From positions 1-64,000 of the forward strand of contig NZ_WUCC01000012.1 in assembly GCF_009807095.1 (NCBI RefSeq): a stretch of 64,000 nt of DNA. The letters are read 5' to 3'. Below, piece by piece: positions 28,071 through 36,623 of the stretch. The stretch is from Rathayibacter sp. VKM Ac-2754. Lineage in GTDB: Bacteria; Actinomycetota; Actinomycetes; Actinomycetales; Microbacteriaceae. The notes beneath the pieces are model-generated. The model did no database searches, was not told the origin of the DNA, and saw nothing but the letters and a program-made list of their open reading frames with translations. Both the position numbers and the translations under genes were made by a program. Each line of letters begins with the position of its first letter. The first letter of the stretch is position 1.

Positions 28071-29224
28071 GCGGGGGCCGGGAGGGTGCGGAGGCCGTGC
28101 TCGATGTCGGCGGGGTCGGCGGCGAGGCAGATGCGGATCCAGCCCTCGCCGCTGCGTCCGAAGGCGCTGCCGGGCGCGACCGCCACGAGGGTCTCGAGGA
28201 GGAAGGCCTCGGCCCAGCCTGCGACGTCACCCTCGCTCGCGTGCGAGACGTCGACCCAGAGGTAGAAGGCCCCCTCGGGCTCGCGGAAGCGGATGCCGCG
28301 CTCGTCCAGGAGAGCGGTGGCGAGCTTGAGGTTCGAGAGGTAGTGGGCGGAGGCGGCGGCCACCGCGTCCTGCGGTCCGGTCAGCGCCGCGAGGGCCGCG
28401 CGCTGGTCGGGAGTCGCGACGCAGCTGATCGCCGCCTCCTGCACCGTGACCATCGTCTTCGTCATGCCGGGAGGCGTGACGAGGTAGCCGACGCGGACGC
28501 CGGTCATCGCGTAGGTCTTCGAGAGCGAGAAGACGCTGAAGATCCGGTCGTCGTCGTGGCCGAGCTCCTCCGCGATCGCCGCCAGGCTCACGTGCGGGCG
28601 GCCGTAGGTGAAGTACTCGTAGACCTCGTCGCTGATGATCCAGAGGTCGTGGCGGCGGGCGAACTCGAGGAGGCGCTCGAGGAGCGGCCGCGGGTAGACG
28701 ACTCCGAGCGGGTTGGACGGGCTGTTGACGATGATCACGCGGGTGCGGTCGGTCACGATGCGCTCGAGCTCGTCGAGATCGGGGAAGAAGCCGTTCTCGG
28801 GGCGCAGCGTGTAGGGCACGGGGATCGCGCCGATCATCCGCGCGTTCATGGTGAACGTCGTGTAGCCGGGATCGGGCAGGAGGACCTCGTCGCCCGCGGC
28901 CAGCGTGAGCGTCATCGCCTGGTAGAGGGCCTGCGTGCCGCCGATGGTGAGCCAGACCTGCTCGACGTCGGCGTGGATCCCGTTGTCGCGGGCGAGCTTG
29001 TCGACGATCGCGCGACGCAGCTCGGGGATGCCGCCGTTGGGGCCGTAGTTCGTGTCGTCGGCGGCCCACGCGGCCCGCGCGGCCTCGATGATGTGCGGCG
29101 CGAGCGGCACGTCGGGCTCGCCGACGGCGAGGAACGTGACGCCCTCGAGGCGGAGGGCGATCTCGAAGAGACGGCGGATGCCCGAGGGCGGCACCGCGGG
29201 GATGTGATCGGCGAGACGTGGCAT
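28067..29224 (-). CDS. PLP-dependent aminotransferase class I/II
   Basis: This 385-residue fold type I aminotransferase resembles aspartate or aromatic aminotransferases. The Schiff-base lysine is in FSLSKTYAMTGVRVGY, the cofactor-binding segment is VNSPSNPLGVVYP, and the C-terminal arginine region is WIRICLAADPADIE. The start ATG at 29224 was chosen from conservation of the MPRLADHIP segment, although the frame runs further upstream. The substrate cannot be deduced. It heads a two-gene unit with the GNAT gene. Confidence 0.9.
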   Translation of the reverse strand: MPRLADHIPAVPPSGIRRLFEIALRLEGVTFLAVGEPDVPLAPHIIEAARAAWAADDTNYGPNGGIPELRRAIVDKLARDNGIHADVEQVWLTIGGTQALYQAMTLTLAAGDEVLLPDPGYTTFTMNARMIGAIPVPYTLRPENGFFPDLDELERIVTDRTRVIIVNSPSNPLGVVYPRPLLERLLEFARRHDLWIISDEVYEYFTYGRPHVSLAAIAEELGHDDDRIFSVFSLSKTYAMTGVRVGYLVTPPGMTKTMVTVQEAAISCVATPDQRAALAALTGPQDAVAAASAHYLSNLKLATALLDERGIRFREPEGAFYLWVDVSHASEGDVAGWAEAFLLETLVAVAPGSAFGRSGEGWIRICLAADPADIEHGLRTLPAPA

Positions 29225-29308
29225 CGCTGGCCAGAGTATCGGCGCGCGTGGCCCGCCCTCGTCGATGACACCCGTGCACCCGCGGCGTGTCGCGGCCGCG
29301 CGGCGCAG

Positions 29309-29337
29309 TTGAACGGGGGCGACGGGTGCGCTAAAGT
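29309..29337 (+). promoter_or_regulatory. Promoter of rpsT
   Basis: TTGAAC and TAAAGT are separated by exactly 17 bp, a strong housekeeping-sigma promoter in this GC-rich DNA. The predicted start is about 160 bp before the rpsT GTG, which gives a long untranslated leader. Confidence 0.75.
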
Positions 29338-29505
29338 TCCTTGTTGGCTTGCGCTCCCACCCGGACTCCCGGAGTTGTGGAGTGATCACTGGCCGGCGAC
29401 CTCCAGTCGCACCGCGCGGCGATCGCACCGACGCCCGCGGAAGAGGCACTCCGTCGAGTAGCCGGCTGCACGCACACACGCACATTCGAGAAGAAGGTAA
29501 TCCAC

Positions 29506-29766
29506 GTGGCAAACATCAAGTCGCAGATCAAGCGCAACCTCACCAACAAGAAGGCGAATGACCGCAACAAGGCGGTCAAGAGCGAGCTGAAGACCGCCGT
29601 CCGCGCGGTCCACACCGCCATCGCCGCCGGCGACTCCGAGAAGGCCGCCACCGCGCTCGCCTTCGCCGCGAAGAAGCTCGACAAGGCCTCGAGCAAGGGC
29701 GTCATCCACAAGAACCAGGCCGCGAACCGCAAGTCGGCCATCGCGAAGCAGGTCGCCGCGCTGTAG
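29506..29766 (+). CDS. rpsT: 30S ribosomal protein S20
   Basis: This 86-residue, lysine-rich protein binds 16S rRNA early in 30S assembly. The family pattern is clear: [20 protein letters not shown] at the start and [20 protein letters not shown] at the end. GTG start with a GAAGGT ribosome-binding site. A strong promoter lies about 170 bp upstream and a strong terminator follows 19 bp after the stop, so it is a single-gene transcript. Confidence 0.97.
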   Translation: MANIKSQIKRNLTNKKANDRNKAVKSELKTAVRAVHTAIAAGDSEKAATALAFAAKKLDKASSKGVIHKNQAANRKSAIAKQVAAL

Positions 29767-29784
29767 TTCTGCGCTGCACTGCGA

Positions 29785-29823
29785 CGAAGAAAGGGTCCGG
29801 CCGTTGGCCGGGCCCTTTCTTCG
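29785..29823 (+). terminator. rpsT terminator
   Basis: CGAAGAAAGGGTCCGGCC (29785-29802) pairs with GGCCGGGCCCTTTCTTCG (29806-29823) with one mismatch and a tight loop. The transcript end is TTTCTTCG-like. This is the strongest intrinsic terminator in the window. Confidence 0.9.
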
Positions 29824-29830
29824 TCTCCGC

Positions 29831-29931
29831 TCCGCGTCGACGGACTCCTCGTTCCTCGTCGTCCGTCGCGCAGTCGGGCTGTGCTCGATTCGACGAACTC
29901 CTCCTTCGTCGTCGTTCGTCGCGCGGTCGGC
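29831..29931. repeat. Two-copy 48-bp tandem repeat
   Basis: Units 29831-29878 and 29884-29931 match at 38 of 48 bases with a 53-bp period; both contain ACTCCTC, TCGTCGT and CGTCGCGC. It directly follows the rpsT terminator. No function is apparent. Confidence 0.7.
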
Positions 29932-30105
29932 TTCCAGGGGTGGTTGCGGTGGGAGGAGCGGGGAGCGTTCCGGGTACGACGATCCGCTCGCACGCGGATC
30001 GCCGGTGACCCTGCGGAGTAAGCGGATGCACCTCGCCCTGTAGAGAGGGGCATCGGCGCACTAGCCAGCGTGCTGGCAGAGGAGACGGCGCCTGCCGCCA
30101 TTCAT

Positions 30106-30234
30106 GCTGGTCGAGTAGCCCCGCAGGGGCGTATCGAGACCCACCAGCTTCAGCAGATCCGCATTCCGGTCCTGTCTGTTGACGCGGGGAATCTCGATAT
30201 GCCTGCTGCGCGGCTGGGGGCTCGATCAGCGAGG
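30106..30234. repeat. Paired palindromic A element, diverged copy (locus 2)
   Basis: A left arm, GGTCGAGTAGCCCCGCAGGG and onwards through GTATCGAGAC, faces a degenerate right arm with AATCTCGATATGCCTG and GGGCTCGATCAGCGAGG. Mutations in the right arm suggest an old copy. The layout matches loci 3 and 4, in the opposite overall order of arm types. Confidence 0.75.
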
Positions 30235-30276
30235 ATCGCGGCCCTGTTCAGCAGGTGCGGCAGCTCGCGGGGCGGG

Positions 30277-31494
30277 TCAGGCGCGGCCCTTGAGGATGAG
30301 GTTCCAGTAGACCCAGGGCAGCACGAAGCGGTCGGCCAGGTAGGTGGCGCGGCGCTCCTTGGCAAGGCCGTTCCAGAAGGGGATCGTCGGCATCGGGCGG
30401 TAGCGGTCGTCGAACTCGGCGAAGACGACGGTGGAGCGGGAGACGACGAACGGGCAGACGGAGTAGCCGTTGTAGACCTGCGGCAGCGGCTTGCCCTTGC
30501 GCGCGGCGACCAGGTTCTTCGCGAGGGCCTTCACCTGCGGCCGGAGGGCGCCTCCGGACTTCGAGTTGGTGGTGGCGGCGGCGTCGCCCAGCGCCCACAC
30601 ATCGGGATAGCGGGGGTGCCGGAGCGTGAGCGGGTCGACGTCGACGAAGCCGCCGGCGTCGCCGGGCGCGGTGAGTCCGGTGTCGGCGAGCCAGTCGGGC
30701 GCCGACTGCGGAGGGACGGCGTGCAGGACGTCGTACGAGAGCGTCTCGCGAGCGCCGTCACCGGCGATGACGATCGTCTGCTGACCGGCGTCGACCTCGA
30801 CCAGCTCCCGGCTGTAGCGCACATCGATGCCGTACTCCGCCACCTTGCGCTCGAGCTCGGCGTCGATGAGCGGCATGCCGAACACCGTGGGCGTGGGCAG
30901 CACCAGCACCACCCGGATGTCGTCGAGCACGCCGGTCTCGCGCCAGTAGTCGCAGGCCAGGTACATCGGCTTCTGCGAGGCGCCCGCGCAGGTGGCCGTG
31001 CCGTCGGGCTGCGTGAAGACCACTGTGCCGCTGCGGACGTCGCGCAGCACGCTCGACGCCTTGCGGGCGTAGTCGTACTCGTAGTTGGAGATGCCGACGG
31101 GCGACTGCATAGCCTCGGTCAGACCGGGCACCGAGGCCCAGTCCTTCTGGATGCCCGGGCAGACGACGAGCTGGCCGTAGCCGATGCGGCGCCCCGACGA
31201 GAGGGTGACCGTCTTCGCGACGGGATCGATGGTCTGCACGCGGTCGCCGATCAGGGTCACGCCCTTCGGCATCACCGAGGCCTGCGGGCGGGTCGCCTTC
31301 GATGCCGGCGCCGTACCGCCCGCGACGTGCGAGAACATCGGCTGGTAGAAGTGGGTCTCGCGCGGCTCGATCACGGCGACGTCCGAGACTCCGTAGCGGC
31401 GCAGACGCCCGGCGACCGACAGTCCGGCGTTGCCACCGCCCACGATCAGGACGTCGTGCCGATCGGAGGAGGCGGGGAGTGCTGATTCGGTCAT
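30277..31494 (-). CDS. Type II sulfide:quinone oxidoreductase family flavoprotein
   Basis: This 405-residue FAD enzyme of the SQOR family oxidises sulfide and passes electrons to quinone at the membrane. The FAD motif is VLIVGGGNAGLSVAGRL (about 15-30). Catalytic-type cysteines are Cys169 in TCAGASQKPMYL and Cys347 in YSVCPFV, matching the pair in mitochondrial SQR, and the C-terminus ends in LPWVYWNLILKG as there. I start at MTESALPAS; an alternative upstream start adds ten residues. It lies alone among repeats. Confidence 0.85.
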   Translation of the reverse strand: MTESALPASSDRHDVLIVGGGNAGLSVAGRLRRYGVSDVAVIEPRETHFYQPMFSHVAGGTAPASKATRPQASVMPKGVTLIGDRVQTIDPVAKTVTLSSGRRIGYGQLVVCPGIQKDWASVPGLTEAMQSPVGISNYEYDYARKASSVLRDVRSGTVVFTQPDGTATCAGASQKPMYLACDYWRETGVLDDIRVVLVLPTPTVFGMPLIDAELERKVAEYGIDVRYSRELVEVDAGQQTIVIAGDGARETLSYDVLHAVPPQSAPDWLADTGLTAPGDAGGFVDVDPLTLRHPRYPDVWALGDAAATTNSKSGGALRPQVKALAKNLVAARKGKPLPQVYNGYSVCPFVVSRSTVVFAEFDDRYRPMPTIPFWNGLAKERRATYLADRFVLPWVYWNLILKGRA

Positions 31495-31576
31495 CTCTCC
31501 ACCGTAGGGGCCGCTTCCGCGCACCGGACGGGCTGGACAGCTCGCCGGATCCGCTGCCCGAGTGGTGGGCGAGCGG

Positions 31577-32605
31577 TCAGACGCCGCGCGACGAGACGAT
31601 GGAGACCATGCGCTCGAGGGCGTAGACGGGGTCTCGGGTGGCGCCCTTGACGTTGGCGTCGGCGTCGGCGACCGTGACGATCGCGGTGCCGAGGCCCTCG
31701 CCCGTCCACCCCTGCAGATCGCGGCGGGCGCGGTCGACCTGCCACGGTGCGAGCCCCAGGCGGGAGGCGATCTGGCCGGAGCCCTCGCGGGAGCCGGCGA
31801 CCTTGGCCATGGTGCGCAGCTTGCTCGCGAAGGCGGCGACGATCGGGACAGGATCGGCTCCAGAGGCGAGGGCGTGACGCAGCCCGAGGAGCGCCTCCCC
31901 GTGCCGGCCCGCGATCGCGGAGTCGGCGACCGTGAAGGCGGTGGTCTCGACCCGGCCGCCGTAGTACTTCGCGACGGTCGCCTCCGTGATCTCGCCCGGG
32001 GAGTCGGAGATCAGCTGCTGGCACGCCGAGGCCAGCTCGTCGAGATCGTCGGAGAAGGCCGACACGAGCGCACGGATCGCACCCGTGGTCGCGGTGCGGC
32101 CGGCGGTGCGGAACTCGGCGACCGTGAAGTCGACCTTGTCGCTCTCGCGCTTGAGCTCGGCGCAGACGATCTCGACGCCTCCCCCGGTTCCCGACCGGAT
32201 CGCGTCGAGCAGCTTCTTGCCGCGGTTGCCGCCGGCGTGCCGGAGCACGAGCGTGGTGCCGTCGGCGGGAGCATCGAGGTAGGCGAGGGTCTCGAGGAGG
32301 AAGGCGTCGGTGCACTTCTCGACGCTCGAGACGCGGATGAGGCGCGGCTCGTCGAAGAGCGACGGGCTGGCGAGCGTGATGAGCTCGCCGGGTGCGTAGC
32401 CGCCGGCGTCGATGTCGCTGACCTCGAGGCTCGGATCCTCGGCCCGCAGGAAGTCGCGGAGGAACCGCACGGCGCGATCGGCGAGGAACTGCTCGGGGCC
32501 GGTGATCAGGACGATGGGTGCGGGCCGCGTCTGGTTCCACGCGAGCTGCGGGATCGCCGCCTTGGACGGCGCCGCCTTCGCGCGTGCCGGGGCCCTGCCT
32601 GCCAT
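31577..32605 (-). CDS. holA: DNA polymerase III subunit delta
   Basis: The 342-residue clamp-loader subunit opens the beta sliding clamp. The N-terminal region has PIVLITGPEQFLADRAV, and the helical C-terminal part has WQVDRARRDLQGWTGEGL. An ATG at 32605 starts MAGRAPARAK; the open frame further upstream is not conserved. Next to comEC in most actinobacteria, but here a Fic gene lies between them. Confidence 0.93.
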   Translation of the reverse strand: MAGRAPARAKAAPSKAAIPQLAWNQTRPAPIVLITGPEQFLADRAVRFLRDFLRAEDPSLEVSDIDAGGYAPGELITLASPSLFDEPRLIRVSSVEKCTDAFLLETLAYLDAPADGTTLVLRHAGGNRGKKLLDAIRSGTGGGVEIVCAELKRESDKVDFTVAEFRTAGRTATTGAIRALVSAFSDDLDELASACQQLISDSPGEITEATVAKYYGGRVETTAFTVADSAIAGRHGEALLGLRHALASGADPVPIVAAFASKLRTMAKVAGSREGSGQIASRLGLAPWQVDRARRDLQGWTGEGLGTAIVTVADADANVKGATRDPVYALERMVSIVSSRGV

Positions 32606-32795
32606 GCCGTCGTCCTCCCGTGTGGCGCCGATCCGCGCGCGGTCAACCCTATGGTCCGTCGATGTGTCGGCTGCGGCCTCGCACCGCTCGATGTCGGCGC
32701 GACCGGTCGCGACCTGACGCTTGCACGACCGTACCGCCGACCACCGACGCTGGGCCTCTGCGCTCCTCGGTCGCTGCGGACGGAGCGAGCGCAGC

Positions 32796-33452
32796 TCACG
32801 GCCGCAGCGGAGCGAAGCCCTTCTTGCGGAGCAGATCCTTGATCGGCGTGTGGTCGTCGAAGATGTAGGCGCGGGCGAGGAGATCGTTGAAGTTCCTCGC
32901 AACCGACGGATCCTTCTCGTCGACAGGAACCGTCAGAAGGACGTCTCGCCCCTCGTTGAGCAGAAGTCCGTTGGCCACGAAGAGCGCTGTGCGCTTGTTG
33001 CCGTCTTCGAACGGTTGGGCCTTCGCCAGCTCGACGAAGAGATCGAGCGCGTTCTCCTTCGGATCGACGCCGCATGTGGCATTCCGCAGGATCCGCTCCA
33101 TGTCGTCCTGCGTCACAGGGCGGGGTTCGTGGGGACCGTGGATCGTGTTGACGCCGATTCCCTGATCCGCGGTCCTGAAGCGGCCCGGGTAGAGCGGTCC
33201 ACTCCTGGTGATCGCGGCGTTGACGGCTCTGACGTAGGCAGCATCTATCGCGGCTCCGGTGCTGTCGATGACGAACTGCGCGACGTCACGGAGGTCTTCC
33301 AGGAGGGCGAGATCGGAGCGTGAGGTGATGCCGTCCAGGCTCCCCGAGCGGAGGAACCGCTCGGTGTCGAGCCGACCGGCTTGCAGTCCGTCGAACACCT
33401 TTCCCGACGAGTAGACGACGCCGGCGAGATCGACGACGGTGAGCTTCGTCAC
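32796..33452 (-). CDS. Fic/DOC family protein with Gln in place of the catalytic His
   Basis: The 218-residue protein has a Fic core with KAQPFEDGNKRTALFVANG at about 144-162. Canonical Fic enzymes have HPFxxGN[GK]R; here Gln146 stands where the catalytic histidine normally is, although GNKR is intact. Fic proteins with this Gln occur in actinobacteria, and their activity is unclear. The GTG start has a GGGAGG ribosome-binding site. The gene overlaps the open 3' end of comEC by 167 bp in another frame. I do not see the inhibitory helix motif. Confidence 0.85.
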   Translation of the reverse strand: MTKLTVVDLAGVVYSSGKVFDGLQAGRLDTERFLRSGSLDGITSRSDLALLEDLRDVAQFVIDSTGAAIDAAYVRAVNAAITRSGPLYPGRFRTADQGIGVNTIHGPHEPRPVTQDDMERILRNATCGVDPKENALDLFVELAKAQPFEDGNKRTALFVANGLLLNEGRDVLLTVPVDEKDPSVARNFNDLLARAYIFDDHTPIKDLLRKKGFAPLRP

Positions 33453-35877
33453 GACCCCTCCCTTCTTCTGCCTCGGTTCGAGCCCTGAGATCGTACCGAC
33501 GGCCGGATGCCTGATCGGTCTGTGGTGGATGCGCGAGCCTCGACGCCGCAGACGGAAGCGCCACGCCACTCACCCACACCGCCACTCCATCGGAGCGGGA
33601 CGAGAGGACGACCGTGCCGTCCAGATCCGTCCGCAGCGCCTCGGTGCCGCGCTCGGCGAGCAGGGCCAGCAAAGACGGGTTCGGGTGGCCGTAATCGTTC
33701 CCGGCGCCCACCGAGATCAGCCCGATTCGGGCACCGAGCGCGTCGTAGAGCGCGGGTGACTGGTCGGAGGAGCCGTGGTGCGCCACCTTCACCACGTCGA
33801 CGCGGCCCATGTCGAGCCGCGCGACCCTCCCCTGCTCCTCCTCGCCCAAGTCGCCGAGCATCGCGACGGACAGCGGTGCGCCCCTCGCATCCGCGGCGAT
33901 GTCGACTCGGAGGGTCACGCTCGCCGGGTTGCCGCGCAGCGAGCTCCCCCGCTCGGGCCACTCCACCCGCCAGCGCAGGGAGCCGAGGGCGCCGGAGTCC
34001 CCGCGCACCGCCTCGCGAACACTCGCCCCACCCTCCTCGAGGTCCCTGCGATCCCGGTCGTCGTCTGCCCCGTCGGAAGGACCGACCAGTGCGAGATCCA
34101 CGCGACCGACCGCCGCCTCGAGCCCGCCGACGTGGTCGAGGTCGTAGTGCGTGAGGACGAGCAGCGCGATGCGGTCGACGCCGAGCAGATCGAGGCAGGC
34201 GTCGAGCGGTTCGGGGAGCGGGCCCGTGTCGACCAGGAGCACTCCGGCATCGCCCCGGAGCAGCAGGGCATCGCCCTGACCGACGTCGCACATCGCGATC
34301 CGCCAGTCGGCGGGGATCGCCGCCGAGCGGAGGAGCGGTGTGGCGACGGTCGAGGCCCCCGCAGCCACGAGCGCACCCGCCAGCACGAACCCCGAGAGCC
34401 GCCGCACCGGGGCGAGGCGGGCGGAGCGCGTCACGAGCAGCAGCCCGAGCACCGTGAGCACCGTCAGCGCGACCACACCGCCGAGACCCGGCCACCACGC
34501 GAGGCGAGGGGAGGGCCAGGAGGCGACGGCGCGGGCGATCGCCGCGATCCACCAGGCGGGAACGGCCGCTAGACCGATCACGGCGTCGGCAGCGGCCGGC
34601 CACCAGGGCGCCAGGAGGCAGCCGATCAGCCCCAGTCCGGTGGCGGCGGGCGCCGCGGGCTCGGCGAGGAGGTTGGCGAGCACGCCGTACACGGGTACCG
34701 ATGGATCGACGAGCAGCACGACCGGCTGGCACGCCGCCTGCGCCGCGATCGGCACCGCGAGCACGAGCGCGAGCGGGCGGGGCAGCAGAGCGCCGAGCCT
34801 CCGGGCGATCGGCTCCGCGAAGAGGAGCAGGCCGGCGGTCGCCAGGACGGACAGCACGAAGCCCAGCTGTCCCGCGATGCCCGGGTCGAGGACGACGAGG
34901 ACGATGACGCTCGCGAGGAGGGAGGGGACGGCTGCTCCGGAGCGTCGGCCGAGCCGCGCGAGCAGGACGACGGTGGCCATCGCGGCCGCCCGGACGACGC
35001 TCGGCTCGGGAGTCACGAGGACGACGAAGGCGGCGAGCACGGCCAGCGCAGCGCAGGTCCGGAGGCGCCTCCCGGCTCCGAGCAGCGCCGCGACGCTCCA
35101 GCCCGCGACCACGACGACCGCGCAGTTCGCGCCCGACACCGCCGTCAGGTGGGTCAGCGACGCCGTCCGCATGTCGTCCTCGAGGCCGGCGTCGAGCGCC
35201 GAGGTGTCACCGGTGGCGAGCCCGGGGAGCAGGCCGGCGACGTCGCCGCCCAGCCGCCCGGCGCGGTCGAGGAACGTCGCGCGCAGCACCTCCGCGACGG
35301 CGGCGACTCCGGTCGGCTGGCTCCGCTCGGCGACGGCCGACGCGGTGAGCAGCGTGCTCTCTCCGACCGCCCCTCCTCCGTCGCCCCTCGCCTCGAGGAC
35401 GAGCTCGGCGGCGACGGGCAGCCGCCCGCCCGGCTCGGCGAGGAAGACGCGCACCGGCGCCGAGACCTCCTCCTCATCGAGACGCAGGGCGGTCGCGTCG
35501 AACCAGACTCCGCCCGTGGCCAGCGGGCGCGCCGCCGTGTCGACGCGGACGAGCGCGGAGACGACCGCCCTCGATTCGGCGGCCTCTCTCAGCGCCGGCG
35601 GGTGCCGCTCGGGCGCGGTGACCACGACGGAGGTGACGGCCAGCGCCGCTCCCGCCAGGGCGACGACCACGAGCACCGCGACGGTCGCGCCTCGACGGCC
35701 TCGGAGCGCGATCGCGACGGCGAGAGCGAGCCCCGCGACTAACCAGGTCACGGTGACGATCGCCCGCCCCGACTCCAGAGCCGCCGCGATCGGGAGGAGC
35801 CCTGAGAGAGCACTCGCCAGCCACACCGCCAGAGCCGCAGGGAGCAGCCGGAGGTCGTGCCCCCGCACGCCGGTCAC
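33286..35877 (-). CDS. comEC: ComEC/Rec2 family competence membrane protein
   Basis: This 863-residue protein is the DNA-uptake channel family: N-terminal soluble OB-like part, about ten membrane segments, and a C-terminal metallo-beta-lactamase-like domain with LLVLTHYDLDHVGG. The GTG start overlaps the comEA stop by 4 bp. The conserved part ends near DGTVVLSSRSDGVAVWVS, after which about 90 Arg-rich residues follow, the last 55 codons overlapping the fic gene in another frame. The native stop codon has probably been lost. Confidence 0.9.
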   Translation of the reverse strand: MTGVRGHDLRLLPAALAVWLASALSGLLPIAAALESGRAIVTVTWLVAGLALAVAIALRGRRGATVAVLVVVALAGAALAVTSVVVTAPERHPPALREAAESRAVVSALVRVDTAARPLATGGVWFDATALRLDEEEVSAPVRVFLAEPGGRLPVAAELVLEARGDGGGAVGESTLLTASAVAERSQPTGVAAVAEVLRATFLDRAGRLGGDVAGLLPGLATGDTSALDAGLEDDMRTASLTHLTAVSGANCAVVVVAGWSVAALLGAGRRLRTCAALAVLAAFVVLVTPEPSVVRAAAMATVVLLARLGRRSGAAVPSLLASVIVLVVLDPGIAGQLGFVLSVLATAGLLLFAEPIARRLGALLPRPLALVLAVPIAAQAACQPVVLLVDPSVPVYGVLANLLAEPAAPAATGLGLIGCLLAPWWPAAADAVIGLAAVPAWWIAAIARAVASWPSPRLAWWPGLGGVVALTVLTVLGLLLVTRSARLAPVRRLSGFVLAGALVAAGASTVATPLLRSAAIPADWRIAMCDVGQGDALLLRGDAGVLLVDTGPLPEPLDACLDLLGVDRIALLVLTHYDLDHVGGLEAAVGRVDLALVGPSDGADDDRDRRDLEEGGASVREAVRGDSGALGSLRWRVEWPERGSSLRGNPASVTLRVDIAADARGAPLSVAMLGDLGEEEQGRVARLDMGRVDVVKVAHHGSSDQSPALYDALGARIGLISVGAGNDYGHPNPSLLALLAERGTEALRTDLDGTVVLSSRSDGVAVWVSGVALPSAASRLAHPPQTDQASGRRYDLRARTEAEEGRGRDEAHRRRSRRRRLLVGKGVRRTASRSARHRAVPPLGEPGRHHLTLRSRPPGRPP

Positions 35878-36518
35878 GGCGCGACCAGCTCTCGGAACGC
35901 CTCGAGCGTCTTCTCGCCGATGCCCGGCACCTCGAGCAGCTGGTCGATCGACGTGAACGGCCCGTTCGCCTCCCGGTACGCGATGATCTTCGCCGCGGTC
36001 GACGGCCCGACCTCGGGCAGCTCCTCGAGCTGGGCCGCGGTCGCCGTGCTGAGGCTGACGAGCGAGCCGTCTCCCGCGGCAGCGGGCGCGCCGCCCGCGA
36101 CCGGAGCCGCCCCCTCCGCCGGGACGAGGAGCTGCTCGCCGTCGACGAGCCTCCGCGCGAGGTTGACCGCCGCGCGGTCGGCGACATCGGTGAATCCGCC
36201 CGCCGCCGCGAGAGCGTCAGCGACGCGCGCACTCGGGTCGAGCAGGTAGAGACCCGGATCGACCACCTCGCCGGCGACGTGCACGTAGAGCATCTCGAGC
36301 GAGGCCGACGCCGCAGTCGAGGGCGCGAGGCTCTCGGCGGGCGGCAGCACCCGGGTGCGTCCGGCCGCCTGCGCCCCCGCGAGCAGGACGGCGACCACCG
36401 CCGCCGCGATGACCAGCACCACGGCCGCTCCGAGCCCGATCCGCCAGCGCGGTCGGGCACGACGCGGCCGTCGCAGAAGCGCGGACAGCTCCTCGTCGCT
36501 CGTCTCGGCCTGCTGCAT
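35874..36518 (-). CDS. comEA: ComEA family helix-hairpin-helix DNA-binding protein
   Basis: This 214-residue competence DNA receptor has a basic N-terminus and one membrane helix (about 26-50). A SLBB-type domain follows (LYVHVAGEVVDPGLYLL), then a C-terminal helix-hairpin-helix pair with EELPEVGPSTAAKIIAYRE and LLEVPGIGEKTLEAFR. It is anchored outside the membrane to deliver DNA to ComEC, whose gene it overlaps. Whether this organism is competent is unknown. Confidence 0.93.
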   Translation of the reverse strand: MQQAETSDEELSALLRRPRRARPRWRIGLGAAVVLVIAAAVVAVLLAGAQAAGRTRVLPPAESLAPSTAASASLEMLYVHVAGEVVDPGLYLLDPSARVADALAAAGGFTDVADRAAVNLARRLVDGEQLLVPAEGAAPVAGGAPAAAGDGSLVSLSTATAAQLEELPEVGPSTAAKIIAYREANGPFTSIDQLLEVPGIGEKTLEAFRELVAP

Positions 36519-36579
36519 CCGGCGACCGTACGACCGCGGGCGAGTACCCCACAGGCGCCGGCCGCGGATCCGTGGACGA

Positions 36580-36614
36580 CGAAGGGGCTCCTCCGCTGTG
36601 GAGGAGCCCCTTCG
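36580..36614 (-). terminator. leuS terminator
   Basis: CGAAGGGGCTCCTCC and GGAGGAGCCCCTTCG form a 15-bp stem with a five-base loop, ten bases after the leuS stop on the minus strand. Confidence 0.85.
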
Positions 36615-36623
36615 AGGGAGGAT

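Larger units (their letters stand above)
29824..30276. other. Intergenic region between rpsT and the SQR gene, rich in repeats
   Basis: No gene is supported. It contains a two-copy tandem repeat (29831-29931), a small CCAGC-GT-GCTGG palindrome (30065-30076) and a degenerate paired A element (30106-30234). The conserved holA-rpsT neighbourhood is interrupted here. Confidence 0.7.

Noticed and set aside
32606-32795. Small gene between holA and fic
   Set aside because: Short frames there have no ribosome-binding site and no recognisable protein.
32796-33452. Fic toxin with a partner antitoxin gene
   Set aside because: No small antitoxin gene adjoins it and no inhibitory-helix motif is visible, so a toxin-antitoxin label is not supported.
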